From positions 1,116,001 to 1,180,000 of the forward strand of contig JAQMRL010000022.1 in the NCBI GenBank assembly GCA_035578175.1: a DNA stretch of 64,000 nt, in the 5' to 3' direction. The position numbers and the translations under genes were made by a program. Source of the DNA: Catonia carolina (lineage: Eukaryota; Arthropoda; Insecta; Hemiptera; Achilidae). The notes below the pieces were generated by a model. It was not told the origin of the DNA and made no database searches. It saw only the letters and a program-made list of their open reading frames with translations. Below are positions 1 through 12,285 of this stretch, in pieces. The number at the start of each line of letters is the position of its first letter. Position 1 is the first letter of the stretch.

Positions 1-29
1 CCAGTGCATGGATTGGCGCTTCATTTCCG

Positions 30-270
30 ATCAAAAGTAAAAAAAACCACATTTCATTGCATGTTATTATCTTCTACCTGTTCCCTAAGGTGAAATCTGC
101 ATTAAAAGGGACAAGATTCGAGTCTGTAGAAGCTGTAAAAGACAAAGCGGCATATGTCCTGAAGGAGCTGACAGAAGATGACTTCCACCACTGTTTCCAA
201 CATTGGAAAATTCGCATGGAGCGTTGCAGGGATAGAGAAGGAGTGTATATTGAAAGTGACAATAAGTGAT
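30..270 (+). pseudogene. mariner transposase C-terminal remnant
   Basis: Translation from about position 77 gives FYLFPKVKSALKGTRFES followed by a stretch containing VLKELTEDDFHHC and WKIRMERCRD, ending at a stop at 267-269. This is the typical C-terminal end of animal mariner transposases (the part after the last catalytic Asp). The SPDLxPCD catalytic motif expected just upstream is not readable, so the copy is broken or 5' truncated; the window edge prevents telling which. It lies in the first intron downstream of the importin-alpha IBB exon, opposite to that gene. Confidence 0.75.
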
Positions 271-804
271 TATGTATAAAATTAAAATAAAATTTTTTAC
301 GTCAGTCTCGTTATTTAATAGCCACACTTCGTATATCAGTTATTCACATTTATATACAATTTTTGATGGAACTGACAGCCATTTAAGTCACATACAAATG
401 ACATGTGCTCATATAGTGTTTATAAGGACAGACAAGAAATTTTTAAATAAAATAATGTGATCTTTTAAAGTAAATAACAGATAATATTGTTAAAAGTTCT
501 CATCAAACAAAAAGATTTTCATGACAACCACTGGAACTTTCTTACCATATGTTATCAGAAAACCAATATTAAACTGCTAGAAAATTATAAAATATTTAGT
601 ACAAAGTTTGATCAAGTTAAGAAGCAATATTGTATTTTTCACAACAAAATCAAAGGATTTTTATCTACAAATTGAGCAATTTATGGTAAATATGCAAGAT
701 GGTCTATTTCATTTTTTGGTCTATAACAATTATAATAACTTGCACAAATTAAATAAAAGGAATTTCTGCGGAAGGGTATCTACAAGAAGTTTTAAACTAC
801 TTAC
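271..804. other. Intron of importin alpha, no recognised content
   Basis: AT-rich DNA between the mariner remnant and the donor site of the IBB exon. No coding potential or repeat structure was recognised. Confidence 0.5.
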
Positions 805-987
805 CTTTGCAGGTGCTCCTTCGCAGGAAGAATTCCGAGCTGGTATAGTGACATTTCTACGCTTAAAAAGCTGTTGCTCCCGTTTCTGTTTTCTTAGCTG
901 AACACCTTCTTCTTCTCTACGCCTTCTAAGTTCTGTAGAGTCCAATCCGGTATTTTTATACCGGTATTTATGAGTAGCACCAGACAT
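805..987 (-). CDS. Importin subunit alpha, first coding exon (IBB domain), partial gene
   Basis: Sixty-one codons on the minus strand from ATG at 987-985 to an AAAG|GTAAGT donor (last base 805). The peptide contains [20 protein letters not shown], then [17 protein letters not shown], a classical importin-beta-binding (IBB) domain: clustered Arg/Lys that bind importin beta or, auto-inhibitorily, the NLS groove. The [26 protein letters not shown] arrangement is closest to the KPNA1/5/6 subfamily (Drosophila Kap-alpha1 type). The armadillo repeats must lie left of the window. The protein is the cytosolic adaptor that carries NLS cargo through nuclear pores with importin beta. Start choice: first ATG in frame, with the IBB basic region beginning within the usual distance. 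No upstream coding exon is expected; a 5' noncoding exon may lie further right (see the candidate donor near 9073). Assignment to importin alpha is firm; the subfamily is probable. Confidence 0.88.
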
Positions 988-1164
988 CTATAAAGTAAAA
1001 ATTTCAATAAATAAATATATTTCTGAAGTTTGGCAACTTATTTATCTATCTGTTTGGCAATTTTTTTTTGGAGAATGCTGAAGGGCAAATTAAAAAAAAA
1101 GTAACTGAAGAATAATCTTATAAAATGTAGCAAGAGTGATAGAAATATAAAAATTGCTTTTATA

Positions 1165-1710
1165 CAGTGCGCGGCATGATAAGACTCCCAAAATTCAGAA
1201 GCTGATAAATATCAAACCTAATAAGACATAAAGAATACTTTTTCATCACAAAATTCACAAATAGTGCAGTTTTAAATCAATGTGTTTTAAACATTACATA
1301 ATTTAAGTGGCGACCTCCCTGATCGATACACTCAAGTCACTCTTGGTATTTATCCATTACTCCACTAATCATTTCAGTCGGCATGGCAGAAACTTTATGG
1401 GCTATCAACTCCTTAAGAGCTTCTGAACTTTGGGGACAATGTTGGTATACCAACTCTTTGAGGTAGCCTCAGAGAAAAACGTCACATGGAGTCAAATCTG
1501 GTGATCGTGCCAGTCATCCGATATCACAGCGCAAAGAGATAATGTGTCCCTGAAACATTTCTCTAAGAAGTGAAAATGAACGACTTGTATGCGCTGTAAT
1601 GCCATCCTGTTGAAACCACACATTCTCTGAACTTGTTCATTGAAAATTTCGACCAATTTAGTCACGAGGAAGTTTTGTAGCATGGCACAATACTGATCAC
1701 TGTTTATCAA
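1165..1710 (-). pseudogene. mariner-like transposase remnant, frame-disrupted
   Basis: Reading the minus strand from 1710, a transposase is recognisable through LQNFLVTKLVEIFNEQVQ and then, in other frames, LARSPDLTPCDVFL, GYLKELVYQHCPQSSEALK and HKVSAMPTEMISGVMDKYQE, ending near RGGRHLNYV-like residues at about 1300. Several TGA/TAG codons replace Trp and Arg positions and there is at least one frameshift, so it is dead. A TA followed by CAGTGCGCGGCATGATAAGA at 1165 looks like the terminal inverted repeat on one side; I found no matching second terminus, so the 5' half of the element appears lost. It sits just upstream (in gene orientation) of the importin-alpha start. Confidence 0.7.
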
Positions 1711-3621
1711 AACAAGTACAGACCTAACACATTAAAGTTAAAAACTGTACACCTAACTGTCATTTACGGGCTATGAAGTGTCTGTTAATGAACTTCCCTA
1801 GAGTTACCTACAGCCTAGTATCTGAAAGTTTCCTTGTTGACTGTGCCTGAAAGATGGAAATATGCCACATTAGAAAAAGCAAAACAACTGTGAGGAGAAC
1901 ATGGTAAAGGTCTTGATACAACATAGTACAGGATTCAAAATCTATTTCACTTAGTTCTTGTGCAATCACAATTTTGTAGGGATGCATGTTCAGTTCTCAA
2001 TGGAGAATTCACCAAACACTTCGGTCAGACAACTGTAGGGCAGCCATGTGTTGTCATGCTGAACGCCAGGGGATTGTTCAACTTAAGTGCTCACATGGCG
2101 ATATTTTCTGGTCTTGTTGCAGTGCAAGGTTGTCTAGTGGATATCCATTTCAATGCAAAACTTGTTTGTCTAAAGTTGGAAGCCCAGGTGTAAGTCTTTT
2201 CACTAGTTGTGCATGTTTAGACGTCATTTGAAATTTTTACTTTTCTTCTACGCTGAGGTCCCAGGTTCAATTTCCAGCCAGCTCAGGCATTTTTTCATCA
2301 ATCATCTTTCTTACCTTCTGCATTAGCAAAACAGCCACATGTAAAACCCAAAAAAATAGTATAAATAGTTTTTTTATTGGAAACACGATCCTTTGAACCA
2401 AGATCAAACTTTATGTGAAAGGCACATTGTGTTGCTATTGGCAATCGCCATTTTTTTTATAACAACAACGGTGTAATGCAGTCTCTACCAAGCTAAGCCT
2501 GACACTGAAAATGGTACATACAAAGCTATAGAAAGACATGCTCCCCAATTCAGTACTCCCATCCAACCTGTAGATACACCCCTTCCAAATCGGGAATCCA
2601 TTATGCTGCACCTTGTAGCACACAAAAAAACTTCTGAAATACTACCATGAATAAAACTCTAAATGTTACGCCCGTTCGATCATATTTATCACCTAATTAA
2701 ATATATAAAATAACACTGACCAACATGTAGGTTTCAAAACTGAGTACAAGAGCAAAAACATAAATTCTCACTTTTTCTAACAGCACTATATTCACTATAA
2801 CTACCATATCAGCTGAACCATAACAAAAAACTATTCAATCTTTCTGGTTTCAAAAGCCCTAAATAAGAGAAAATTAAATTATATTGTCTGCTACACAGAA
2901 TAAAACTAAATCAAAGTTGTTTTGATGTAGGTCTATTTTTAATTAAATAATAAGAGATAATTACTGTTGACAACAGACATAAAAGCAGAAAACACTTTGT
3001 ACTGTATTTAATTTAATAATAATATTATTAACAAATTACTTAATGAATGAAAATTAATGAAAATTATAAAATTTATTATTAAAATCATTACAATAATATT
3101 AGGCCTAAGTACTGAACTTAAACAATTCAATTGAACAATTAATTTTAGTTTTATGAAAACAGAGCATGGCTTTAGTATATTGTTCCTGAAAAAATTCACT
3201 GCATGAGTTACAATGAACAAAGATATCTGACCAGAGAAAAGGTATAATATAAATCATGTAAACATGAGCTAGCATGTAACAGCTAACGCTGTCATACTTA
3301 TGATAGCAGTGTACATTATGATTGCTCTGAGGGAAATTAAGCGATACAAAAATCACCTCACTGATATTGTTTCCTCTTTTGTACATTATAAATGCATGTT
3401 CATTGATTTAGTTGTGTTTCATAATTGTAATTTACGAATGATGCAATTTGCACATGATCTTAATGGTTGATGTATGAAGTATAACATTCTATTTTCTCAA
3501 TTTTTCATACCAATTAGTTTATCATGCAGCTGTGATTTTATTATTGATATAATGTTTAAAAATTTACAAATCAGTCGTTAGGCTAAACTTTCTTATTAAT
3601 TATAATGTTTGTTAAATATAA
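1711..3621. other. Intergenic AT-rich DNA with a SINE fragment
   Basis: No gene recognised. A tRNA-like box B (CCCAGGTTCAATTTCC, about 2260) followed by CAGGCATTTTTTCATC matches the part just downstream of the tRNA head in other SINEs of this window, so 2244-2310 is probably a SINE fragment on the plus strand. Confidence 0.45.
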
Positions 3622-3909
3622 ACGTTACACCAAAAAGGTAATTTAAAAATTACGAGAAAAATATCAAACAAAAAAGGTTGCAAGTGCTACGATCAGGAGA
3701 AAAATATCAACAAGGAATTTATAGAACCGGACTTCTTGTACACAAGATTTATAATTAAAGAAGCAGCAACTAAAATGGTCCAGAGTTACCATTCGTCTCA
3801 AGTAAAAACAACTCTTGACCAATTAATAAATCAAGTTACGAAACACAATCACAGGAATGCTAGAAACCCTGTGATTTCTGAATTAGTGTACAATCTAATT
3901 GAAATTTAA
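3622..3909 (+). other. Open frame of unknown nature (95 codons, no N-terminal ATG)
   Basis: An uninterrupted frame runs from a codon after a stop at 3619 to TAA at 3907-3909, with the first ATG at about 3775. The peptide reads naturally (for example EFIEPDFLYTRFIIKEAATK and NQVTKHNHRNARNPVISELV) and the stretch is less AT-rich than its surroundings. I do not recognise a family. No clear splice acceptor precedes it. It could be a terminal exon, a retrotransposed gene fragment or a chance open frame. Confidence 0.25.
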
Positions 3910-4684
3910 CCAATTAAACTGAATAACACTTCTTTAAGCAATATTATTTTATAAAATTACTTAGCCCGTTAACCTGTTAATATTTTGTTAGGTGTTACCC
4001 CTAAATGCGTCGAGTTTTTTAAAAAAATTGACAAACAAATAATCTTGTAAACTTTTTCATCATAAATACTAACATATAAAAAATATGATATTTATAAAGA
4101 TATTAATAATAATAAGTCTGTAACCTAAAACAAGAAAACAACACTGTAAACAAGAAACCGTAACTGTTTTATCGTAAACGTAGGCAGTATAAACTAACTA
4201 TTTACACAAGAATACAAAGAAAAGTATAAGAACTCACTAAAAAATAAATAAAACCACTATGAAAAAGGACTAACTAAATAAACAATCAGATGAACAAAGG
4301 TACAGCTGATGGGCAAAAACAATTTACATAAGGAACTTTCAAAACATCTGTTAGAAACTAAATATCAATATGATTTAGTGAAATACTACAAATGGCAAAA
4401 TAATGTTATATTACACAATACAATATTACTGCATTTTAGTCAATTCACTTTACAAACAGACTATTAGAGGGCAGCGCGCATGATGGCTTGAAGGAATGGT
4501 AATATTACAACATGCATTGGGATCCAATCTTTGGTTCCTACATAATATTATCGCAAAATGCGTAAAAGGGTTAATCATATAAGAGTAACATGCATTTTAA
4601 GATTATTTTAACAACCACACTATCACTACAGAATACTTGGGTAGAACTGATTACACAACTACCTGCAGCTAGAGATTAGACATA
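3910..4684. other. Intergenic AT-rich DNA
   Basis: Contains A-rich low-complexity runs and no recognisable gene. The block 4440-4580 is locally more GC-rich, but no boundaries could be found. Confidence 0.4.
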
Positions 4685-5491
4685 CAGTAATCCCTAGTTA
4701 TCCACAGGGGTTACGTTCCGGAGGGTTACTGTGAATAATAATACCTACTATGAACGAAAAGATGGGGACAGGTTCTAAAGGTAAAGTCCTGTAGTCGTTT
4801 TAAGTGTTTAATAGTTTAAGAAACATTTTACCATTATTATAATCTATGAATATTTAATAAATACAGTAATGTACACATAAAAAATTTAAGTTGCTGTTAA
4901 ATAGTTATGGCTCTTTTTTCTTCTTCTTTTCAAACTCCTTGTGGACTTCTTCGTATTGTATAATCAGCTCCTGAGTCCTCTTTTGAATTGAAGGGCCCTT
5001 TCCATGACGGGATCAATCTCAAACACGTGGTCAGCCAATGCGTTGCCATGCTGAGGATATCGTTGATGATTAGTGAAGAAATGCTTGGCTTTGTTTCAGG
5101 ATCGTCGAACAAACAAAGAACTGTACGTTTGTACGAAGAAGTTAGACTGACACATGGAGGAAAACGTACGGAGAAATTACAGTATGGTGCCCGGGCGTAC
5201 GTATGGCGGTGAGGGTGGGGTGTTATTGGCGGGGCCCTGTACCTGGTGACGCGCTCACTACATACAGTCACGGAAATTTAGCTTGGCTCATGGCAGCCGT
5301 CACCATACTAGTGTGTGACTCAACATGATACGGATGACAAAGCATTTATTCAAACACATTTTTTCAGAATTGTATGACTTCCCAACCAAGTACGGTGTAC
5401 ACAAGATGAGAAAACGCACGTATTTTAAGGTTTTAGGCTCACGGACTAAGTCCGCGGATAACCGAAACCCGCGGATACAAAGGGATTACTG
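4685..5491. mobile_element. pogo/Tigger-like DNA transposon, non-autonomous (807 bp)
   Basis: The left end, after TA, reads CAGTAATCCCTAGTTATCC; the right end read in reverse complement gives CAGTAATCCCTTTGTATCC, again flanked by TA. CAGT-starting TIRs with TA target duplication are typical of pogo/Tigger elements. A CCGCGGATAACCG-like subterminal repeat adjoins the right end. The interior has short open frames on both strands (4988-5212 plus, 4930-5271 minus), which may be transposase remnants, but no DDE motif is visible. Confidence 0.7.
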
Positions 5492-6087
5492 TAGTTTTTT
5501 CTTACACGCATGGTACAAACACGTTCTTACGGATGAAAAATTTCTATAGATATCTTAATTTTCTTGGTAACTGCTAATGCTCTTCATTTGCCTCTCTATA
5601 GGCCTACGGTGTTCACACATCTGCAGCATGAATACTCAGAAAAATTTGGTCAAGATCAGTATTTCTTAAATCTAATTGCACTGGTTGTAGATCACCGAAC
5701 GAGTTTTTTATCATCCAATAGTGTATAGAGATTATTATAGTATTATTTTGATAATAATATTTTTCTATCACTAGAATGTATCACTGTGTAATTTAAAACA
5801 AAAATATGAACTTGTTATCTACTAGTAGCAGACATGATCAAAAGATACAAACGTATTAATTAAAAAAGTATGTTTATGACAAACACAAGCTTATCTACAA
5901 GTTATCTTGTTTAGAGTATGAAAAACAAAATGTTAAAGATAAGTCAGGAATTATTATCTGACCTGTAGAAGGGGAATTTGAGTGGAATGTGTTTCAGATT
6001 GACACAATTGTTATAGCAGGAACCTGAAGATTTGATAGCCATACCAATTTTTTTTCGTCTGTTAGGCTGAGTTACATTACATTATTG
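5492..6087. other. Intergenic AT-rich DNA
   Basis: No gene or repeat boundary recognised. Confidence 0.4.
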
Positions 6088-6400
6088 TTGATGAGCTCTG
6101 CTGTTCCACGCGTTTAGACCAATCAAAACGTTTACCACTGTTGTCAGATTGTACGAATGTATCAGCTGACAAACATTACACGCATATGCGTACAAGAGCG
6201 AAAGTAGTTCACTCGTGTCTTGCATCTTGTACTAAACATGTCAGTTACAGAATGCGTTAACATGCAATACTTTATAATATAATCAGCTGGTTCTTATTTT
6301 CATAGGTTACAATAATTGTTATTAAAAGACCAAAAAATTGGCTGATAAAATATATAACAGAACTATGCAAGCAAGTATTGGCTGGCTATGAAGTGGGTGG
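6088..6400 (+). repeat. Interspersed repeat, copy 1 (second copy inverted at 49385-49715)
   Basis: The reverse complement of 49385-49715 aligns along this block: both contain ACATGCAATACTTTATAAT, then ATAATCAGCTG, then AAAAAATTGGCTGAT-like sequence and GCAAGTATTGG. The two copies have diverged by many substitutions and small indels. No coding capacity; class unknown. A GT-rich run (6402-6416) follows. Confidence 0.7.
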
Positions 6401-6416
6401 GGGTGTGTGTGTGTGT

Positions 6417-9400
6417 CAATGCGTACGTTCAGCGCTCATAAACTTTGAAAAATAGTATACCTTACCTTTAGCTGAACAGTACGTGGTAGAGTGGAATTAC
6501 ATCTTACGGTAGACTACCACATCACATGTCCATTAATACCAGTATAGTAAGTAGTGTAAGGTCACAATGAATACTGATTATAATTCTTTGTTTGAAAATA
6601 TGTTTTGAGTTGTAACTCTTTAAGAGATAAAGGAAGAACTGTTATGAGAAATGAGTGTAAGAAACAGGCGGCTGCGGTTTAAAGAAAAAAAAATTCTTTG
6701 AGCATCTGCTCTTTTTCAAAAGAGCTTGCTGCAGAATATCCGCAAGAATATAGAATGTTGTCAGATTCTAACCGCTTCAATATTTAAATTGGTTTGGTAA
6801 CAAACTAACACATATAAAAACGATTTAGTACATTTGACAAAATCTAATCAAAATGAATACCTAGGTCACAAAAAATTAACAGATTTTAATTTCATTCACT
6901 AGTCAAAACAAAACAGGGACTCCCCTCTGGTTTATACTGGTATATTACCAACAAAGTAAGTTGGCATGGTGACAGAGGTTCTTTTTAGTGGGCAAGTGGT
7001 GAAGTTACTTTTCCATTGCTCTAACTTACCCTACTCTACCAATTTCTATCTACTCACTTACTATTTTTTACATGAATGTAAACTTTGCCTTATCGATGTC
7101 AGATGACCACTACATCAACAAGCTGGCCAATGTAATACAGTAATGGAAAAATAATTCATTTAGCAAGCTAGTCATAGTTACCAGTATGGTAACTTAAGGT
7201 AACCCTACTATATTTTAATAATAATTTTAATCCCCACTAGGCTGAGTTAATACACAAACAATAATTTTTACAATGACAACCTTGCAAGTAATAAAATTGA
7301 CATTAATTTTTTTTACTTAAAAAATCACTATCATTATGACAGTGATAATGATTCACAGCATGATAATCAACTCTTGGTAAATCACATGACACAAGATAAC
7401 ATAATACCAATACAAAGTCTTTGTAATTGTAATCGCAGTAATACAAGCTTTCCTGCAAATGCAAGAATGTCAGATTTATAACTTTACCAAATTTATTGCA
7501 TTAGTCAAGGTCATTTAACCAAGCTGAATTGCAACTCTGATTGATCAATGTTGCAGTTTCACTAATTTATCAATCATGTGTTCAAAAAATAAATCCAGTT
7601 TTATAAATTTCCTTTTGTTGATACTTTTCTTCATCATAACTCTTACAACCACCTTTTTTGTTAGTTATTTTACTTGTAATTTTTATTTACGTTCGTAAAT
7701 AAACAAATATGATAATACTTAACAAATAGAATATAACGTCATAAGTTTATGTTAACCAGTTCTTCAAAAAGTATTTAATTCAATTCCAGTAATAATAAAA
7801 AAATCACAGCTTCTCAATATAATCGGTACGAAAAATAAAATGAACACAAAGAAACTGGAAATTTACATAATCTGATAACAATTAAAATTACGCGTAATTC
7901 GCATTATTTATCAGTAAACCTAAATTTATGAAACAACTAAATCAACACACAAGAATTTAAAATTAAATGTGAAACAAAGGAGAAAAACCATATCAAAAAA
8001 GGAATATTATATCACTTAATTTCCCATAAAGCAATGATAATTAACACTGCTAGTATTAAGTGTGGGAATGACAGCTGCTACATAGAAGCTCGCATTTCTG
8101 TAACTCATTTTAGAGCTAGGCCCCAACATCTGACCTGGGTCTGGCTACATTCCTGTTGCTAAAATAATTTAATTGGATTTAAATTATTTTGTGATTTTCC
8201 AATTTATAAAAAATTAAGGTACACTTTCTTAATATGTAGTTTACACAAAAAGTAAACCTAATACAAAAGTACAAATATGTCCTTTAAAATACTAACAATA
8301 CAAAATCATAAAAAACAGACCCTATTTTCTGTGTAATAATACACAGAAAAGCTGTAATTACCTAAATAAACACCCACCTTTGACAACCAAAACCCTAGCA
8401 AGGCTACACAACTAAAACTTTTCAAGATCAGACAAGATGTTTGTAACTCAAGGTAAGCCCATGAAAGTTGGGCATTTATATTCCGTATATCTAATAAATT
8501 ATAAGGAAAAGTGCACAATAAATTGACTGTGTGACTAATTTAAATTATTTAACACATGTTTACCAGTATTAATCCAAACCCGGCTATATACACACTTTTC
8601 AGTAGTACCTTTATAAATATTTTACGTCTATCATAACATCGAATCCAATGTAAATATAAAATCAGACAGCATGCTTGATTTACTATCAAAAAAATATGTC
8701 ATATGGTAATAATAACAACCAAAAAGTGTACGCTGGAAACAAATAATTTAATTGAATCTGTTCCATAAATCACCAAATTCGTCATACGCATTACACTGAA
8801 AAAGAATTACTACCTCCATACTAATAACATCCCAAATGAAGTGAAGGGGTCAGGTAAATAATTTCTGCAAGGAAACTACAATACAATCAACGTTGAAAAT
8901 TACACTAAATAAAAAACCGATTTACAATTTAATTAAACATAAAAATTTATACCTTAATTTAGCAACGAAGCCAACACAAATTACACAAAAATAAACTCAT
9001 ACGAAATAGCCTAAAGTAAGACTACAAAAAATCACAAAACATTGCAGGAAGCCACGGCCTCCTCTAGCTTACCAGCTTGTTGCGTCATTTTTTAGTATCG
9101 TATAATTTTCTGTGTAATTTAATTGTTTTTAGAAAATAATAAAGATAATTATTTCTAAGAAAATATAAATGTAAAAAAATAATACAATATAGCTCCTCAA
9201 ATTTTACTCTTTTGTTAAATTCCGGTAAAAAAAATTATAATACCAGGTTCAACAAAATATTCCAGGCCGGTTAATTTACTGAGAAAACACCAGGAATTCC
9301 TTCCACTTTTTCTTTTATTATCAAATTGTTTATAAAACGTAACGTATTTATAGTAAAAAATTTACATGAACCTTATAAAGTATGCGTATTATTACTTAAT

Positions 9401-9657
9401 ATTTATATTATGTTGGTAAAATTGTCGAAACTGGCGCTGACAACAAATTTATTTGATGTTCGGTGTAAAACGAGTATGATTTTCATGGAAAACTCTTTCT
9501 CGCGCTGTAGCTAGTAAAAACTGTAAAATATTACGATGGGCTAATTTTTTTATAGTGGTATTGAAAACTCTTCGGCTCCACCATTACCTTTTTAATAGCG
9601 TGAATTTAATAGCTTCAGTATTACTTACAGAGAATCACAATCATAGACCATTTTTTT
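6417..9657. other. Long AT-rich intergenic stretch
   Basis: No coding gene recognised. A locally GC-richer patch at 9040-9100 contains, on the minus strand, a donor-like ACAAGCTG|GTAAGC (exon end would be 9073), a candidate 5' noncoding exon of the importin-alpha gene. That reading is only a suggestion. Confidence 0.35.
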
Positions 9658-10510
9658 ACTTTCTCTTGCCTATATGAATATATAGGAAGGAAAGTATTGT
9701 TTTCATGTCGATTTTTCGAAATCGAGTTTTCACCGGATCTATACGTTTTCAGACCCCCTGAACCCAAAAAACATGTTTTTAGCGATGTGTCTGTGTGTCT
9801 GTGTGTGTGTGTGTGAACAGAATATCTCAAGAACGGAACATCGTACGAACTTGAAACTTGAAACTTAAGTTACATACCACTACCGGACGCGACAAAAACA
9901 TTTTCATCAAAATCGGTCAACCGGAAGTAGTAGTTTATTCGTATAATTTTTCAGTTTTTTGCGATTTTCTCAAAAACTGGTCCTACGATTTTTTTAAAAT
10001 CGCCTATTTTACTCAATTTTTTATTCTCTACAAGATAGGGTAGGCGCCATGTTTGCTGAAATTCTCGGTGAGGCTGTTTTCACGTAAAAACGTTGTTTTT
10101 TTAAGATTACGGCTTTAATATAAATTTTAGCGCAAAAACTTATATAATAAAAGTTGTAGAGAATTTAAAAACCTACAACTTTTGTTTCAAACATTTTTTT
10201 GTATAACGCTTAGTTTAGCGGTAATTTGCGATTTTCTGTTTTTTTCTCACGAAAACGTGAGAAAAATCGATTTTTTTAACATTTCGGTCTTAGTATGCAT
10301 TTTACGACAAAAGTGTATATAATAAAAATTATAGAAAATTAAAAGATCTACAACTTTTGTTTAGAGCATTTTTCTCTACAGAGCCTAGTTTAGCGTGAAA
10401 GCGTGATTTTCCGTATTTTTAAGCCAAACTGAGTTCGATTGTCATTTTGCGTCATTCACTCGTGATTTTCATTCACTCGTGATTCGTCATTCACACCAGA
10501 TTTTTTATTT
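9658..10510 (+). repeat. GGCAAGAGAAAG-family repeat, copy A
   Basis: Begins ACTTTCTCTTGCCTATATGA and carries the family landmarks in order: TTTTCATGTCGATTTTTCG, GGTCTGAAAACG (in reverse), a variable TG microsatellite (9786-9814), GAACGGAACATCGTACGAAC, AAATCGGTCAACCGGAAGTA, and several internal segments of the type CTACAACTTTTGTTT that repeat within the element. It ends near TTCACACCAGATTTTTTA with a deletion relative to copy B. No conserved long open frame; see the finding on this family. Confidence 0.8.
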
Positions 10511-10519
10511 ATAAATTTA

Positions 10520-10676
10520 AAGTCGTATTAACTGCTTGGTTATTAACGACTACGGTAGATTACCGTAACAGTAACTATGAGCTTTGACTTATGAACATTT
10601 TCAGACCCTGGCCGGAAATCGAACCCGGGACCTCCGCGTGGTATGCTAACGCGCTAACCACTACGCGCACGAAAAC
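10520..10676 (-). repeat. tRNA-derived SINE (minus strand)
   Basis: In reverse complement it starts with a tRNA-like head (TAGTGGTTAGCGCGTTAGC box A, GGGTTCGATTTCC box B), then CAGGGTCTGAAAATG and a tail including AATAACCAAGCAGTTAATAC. It is the same family as 57013-57185 and 60505-60655. Confidence 0.75.
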
Positions 10677-10816
10677 CTTCAGTTAAACTTAGTTTTGGCT
10701 TGTAGGGGAATGAATAGTGAAGATGAAAATTGAAATGAGGTTATAAAATATTTTTTACAAACGCCGTGCTGTCTCTGTCTATGGTATAAGTGTATTATTG
10801 GATTCATAGAGAGAAT

Positions 10817-11222
10817 GTCTGCCCATAACAGACAGGTGGAGTGTCAAATTATTTACACTCAATGTGTTCGTTGGAGGGCTAAAATAAATAGTTCTGTTTC
10901 TTATCACATGGTCAGTCAATTAAATGACTGAATCATTTAAGAACAGAAGAGGTAGAGGTGTAAAAGACACTAATCAGAGTTATCTTCTCTGAAAGTAATG
11001 AATTTCATTATACAGTTGGACCCTGTGGTGAATGAAGTGAAGTTGTCATTTACAGAGTGGAAAACATGTGCTTTTCAGAGGGCCCGGCATGCTGATAAGC
11101 ATACTTTTCCACTGAGTGAGTTGTGGCAATGGTAAACCATTTCATTCGTCGTTTTACTTAGTAAAACATCTAGAGAGGTTCAAACCAGCCTTTCGGCTGA
11201 TGAACTAAACAACAACAACAGA
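10817..11222 (+). repeat. Retroposon-like repeat with hairpin and (AAC)n end, copy 1
   Basis: Nearly colinear with 37625-38030. Both begin CATAACAGACAGGTGGAGTG and end with CAGCCTTTCGGCTGATGA (a CAGCC/GGCTG hairpin) followed by CTAAACAACAACAACA. The hairpin plus short tandem tail suggests a retroposon. A short open stretch, MNFIIQLDPVVNEVK, is shared by both copies. Confidence 0.75.
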
Positions 11223-11359
11223 GAGAATGTAAAAATGAAAATCATAATGGAAATCGTAGTACAGTCAACTCCCGATTATCCCCGGGCGGATTATCCGGGC
11301 ACGTCGGATGAATTTTTTTTTCATTCTTTTTTCTTAACGTAAACGTTAAGTAAATTTTT

Positions 11360-12285
11360 ACTTTCTCTTGCCTATATGAATATATAGGAAGGAAAGTATT
11401 GTTTTCATGTCGATTTTTCAAAATCGAGTTTTCACCGGATCTATACGTTTTCAGACCCCCTGAACCCACACAAACATGTTTTTAGCGATTGGTCTGTGTG
11501 TGTGAACAGAATATCTCAAGAACGGAACATCGTACGAACTTGAAACTTGAAACTTAAGTTACGTACCACTACCGGACTCGACACGAACATTTTCATCAAA
11601 ATCGGTCAACCGGAAGTAGTAGTTTATTCGTATAATTTTTCACTTTTTTGCGATTTCCTCAAAAACTGGTCCTACGATTTTTTTTTAAAATCGCCTCATT
11701 TACTCAATTTTTTATTCTCTACAAGATAGGGTAGGCGCCATGTTTGCTGAAATTCTTGGTGAGGGTGTTTTTACGTAAAACAAGTGTTTTTTTAAGATTA
11801 CGGCTTTAATATTAATTTTAGAGCAAAAATGTATATAATAAAAGTTGTAGAGAATTTAAAAACCTACAACGTTTATTTCAAACATTTTTTTGTATAACGC
11901 TTAGTTTAGCAGTAATTAGCAATTTTCTGTTTTTTCTCACGAAAACGTGAGAAAAATCGATTTTTTAAAGATTTCGGCCTTAGTATGCGTTTTATAATTA
12001 AAGTGTATATAATGAAATTTATAGAAAATTAAAAGATCTACAATTTTTATTAAAAACATTTTTCTCTACAGAGCCTAGTTTAGCGTGAAAGAGTGATTTT
12101 CTGTATTTTTAAGCCAAACTGAGGTTGATTTTCATTTTGCGTCATTCACTCATGATTAACATTAGGTTATGTTTATTGAGGTTAGCTTTTTGTTTATTTC
12201 TAATGTTTCATTACTAATATTAGGTTTATTGTTCATTATTTATATTGGCAAGAGAAAGTTGTGTGAGTGTTTCACACCAGATTTT
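11360..12285 (+). repeat. GGCAAGAGAAAG-family repeat, copy B (fullest copy)
   Basis: Starts ACTTTCTCTTGCCTATATGA and ends TTGGCAAGAGAAAGTTGTGT then TTCACACCAGATTTT. The first and last 12-13 bases (CTTTCTCTTGCC and GGCAAGAGAAAG) are inverted repeats of each other. Highly similar to copy A throughout. Confidence 0.8.

Noticed and set aside
3960..4580. Possible piggyBac MITE between TTAA sites (CCCGTTAACCTG ... AAAAGGGTTAATC)
   Set aside because: TTAA flanks exist, but the inner sequences do not form convincing inverted repeats.
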